DNA of 64,000 nucleotides from Rhizobium terricola (GTDB lineage Bacteria; Pseudomonadota; Alphaproteobacteria; Rhizobiales; Rhizobiaceae), in assembly GCF_012927355.1 (NCBI RefSeq), contig NZ_JABBGK010000004.1, positions 206,932-270,931 on the forward strand. Direction: 5' to 3'. Position numbers and translations under genes: made by a program. Positions 63,544 to 64,000 of the stretch are shown one piece after another. The notes beneath the pieces are model-generated. The model was not told where the DNA came from. It saw only the letters and a list, made by a program, of their open reading frames with translations, and searched no databases. The number at the start of each line of letters is the position of its first letter. Position 1 is the first letter of the stretch.

Positions 63544-64000
63544 ATGAAGACTCTTCTTTCATCGACCTGCCTGGTATTTGGCCTGCTGGGTGGAGCCTCG
63601 GTCGCGAGCGCCGCGGATTGTGGCAGCGTGACCATTGCCAGCATGAACTGGCAGAGTGCTGAGGTGATCTCGAACCTCGACAAGATCATCCTGAACGAGG
63701 GTTATGGCTGCGAGGCGGAGATCACGGTCGGGGACACGGTTCCGACGATCACCTCGATGGCGGAGAAGGGTCAGCCGGACATTGCACCGGAAGCCTGGAT
63801 CGACCTTCTGCCGGACGTCGTGAAGAAGGGTACGGAAGAAGGCCGCATCGTCAAGGTCGGCTCGCCGCTGCCGGACGGCGGCGTGCAGGGCTGGTGGATT
63901 CCGAAGTACATTGCCGACGCCCATCCCGACATCAAGACAATCCCGGATATGCTGAAGCATCCGGAACTCTTCCCCGATCCGGAAGATCCCTCCAAGGGCG
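63544..64000 (+). CDS. betaine/proline-betaine ABC substrate-binding protein (3' partial)
   Basis: ProX/OpuAC-type periplasmic receptor, truncated by the window after about 152 residues. Signal peptide MKTLLSSTCLVFGLLGGASVASA is cleaved about residue 23. The mature N-terminus has VTIASMNWQSAEVISNLDK and the tryptophan-rich GVQGWWIPKYIAD that forms the quaternary-ammonium aromatic cage in this family. GAGGGAA-like sequence lies before ATG 63544. As a glycine-betaine/proline-betaine receptor it completes an uptake-plus-demethylation-plus-PutA route; the permease and ATPase genes are expected just beyond the right edge. Confidence 0.9.
   Translation, partial: MKTLLSSTCLVFGLLGGASVASAADCGSVTIASMNWQSAEVISNLDKIILNEGYGCEAEITVGDTVPTITSMAEKGQPDIAPEAWIDLLPDVVKKGTEEGRIVKVGSPLPDGGVQGWWIPKYIADAHPDIKTIPDMLKHPELFPDPEDPSKG

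Overview
The window is high-G+C alphaproteobacterial DNA, most likely a Rhizobiaceae chromosome or megaplasmid (Rhizobium/Ensifer/Shinella/Agrobacterium-like). This is inferred from the dense catabolic operons each paired with an ABC importer and a dedicated regulator, an Lrp-type regulator divergent from putA, a carnitine dehydrogenase-thioesterase fusion, a stachydrine-type demethylase, and a palindromic intergenic repeat of the kind common in this family. No rRNA, tRNA, insertion sequence, CRISPR array or origin was seen. The window cuts a permease gene at its left end and a betaine-binding protein gene at its right end.

Layout. (1) 1-4317: a Dpp/Opp-type importer (permease, permease, one fused double ATPase) and a DapA-superfamily lyase. 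(2) 4318-9151: a hexuronate operon with a FadR-type regulator behind a palindromic operator, mannonate dehydratase (uxuA), a fructuronate/mannitol-type reductase and a zinc dehydrogenase, preceded by a decayed kduD-like remnant. (3) 9468-14939: one 1823-residue protein made almost wholly of 8-residue repeats, organised into 12 consecutive 136-residue (408-bp) modules without an indel, with its own terminator. (4) 15125-21241: a LacI regulator converging on a Ugp-like ABC operon led by a metallophosphoesterase. (5) 21648-35859: a large, functionally unassigned catabolic locus (hydantoinase A/B, aminotransferase, uronate-dehydrogenase-like epimerase, FAD oxidase, ThDP enzyme, FadR-type regulator, YdiJ-like FAD/Fe-S dehydrogenase, two SDRs). 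Its two main promoters share the same motif layout.

(6) 35887-52238: an L-carnitine/gamma-butyrobetaine locus. A GATase1-AraC regulator is divergent from a BKACE-type dehydrocarnitine cleavage enzyme, the carnitine dehydrogenase-thioesterase fusion, a CaiA-like acyl-CoA dehydrogenase, an ADP-forming acyl-CoA synthetase and a CaiD-like hydratase. A peptide-type ABC importer, a CocE-type hydrolase and a zinc dehydrogenase follow. Together these could take gamma-butyrobetaine to carnitine and on to glycine betaine. (7) 52330-54987: a soluble double-PAS chemoreceptor and an HSL-type esterase. (8) 55173-64000: proline and proline-betaine use: PutA, a small ORF, PutR-like Lrp, StcD-like N-methylproline demethylase, TetR regulator, ProC-like reductase, and a ProX-like binding protein. 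Regions 6 and 8 both feed on quaternary-amine osmolytes, which suggests a plant- or soil-associated lifestyle.

The most interesting items are the octapeptide-repeat protein, the unassigned hydantoinase locus with its shared promoter motif, the StcD-like enzyme lacking one canonical cluster cysteine, and the kduD remnant. All functions are read from sequence motifs and family knowledge; none was checked by database search.
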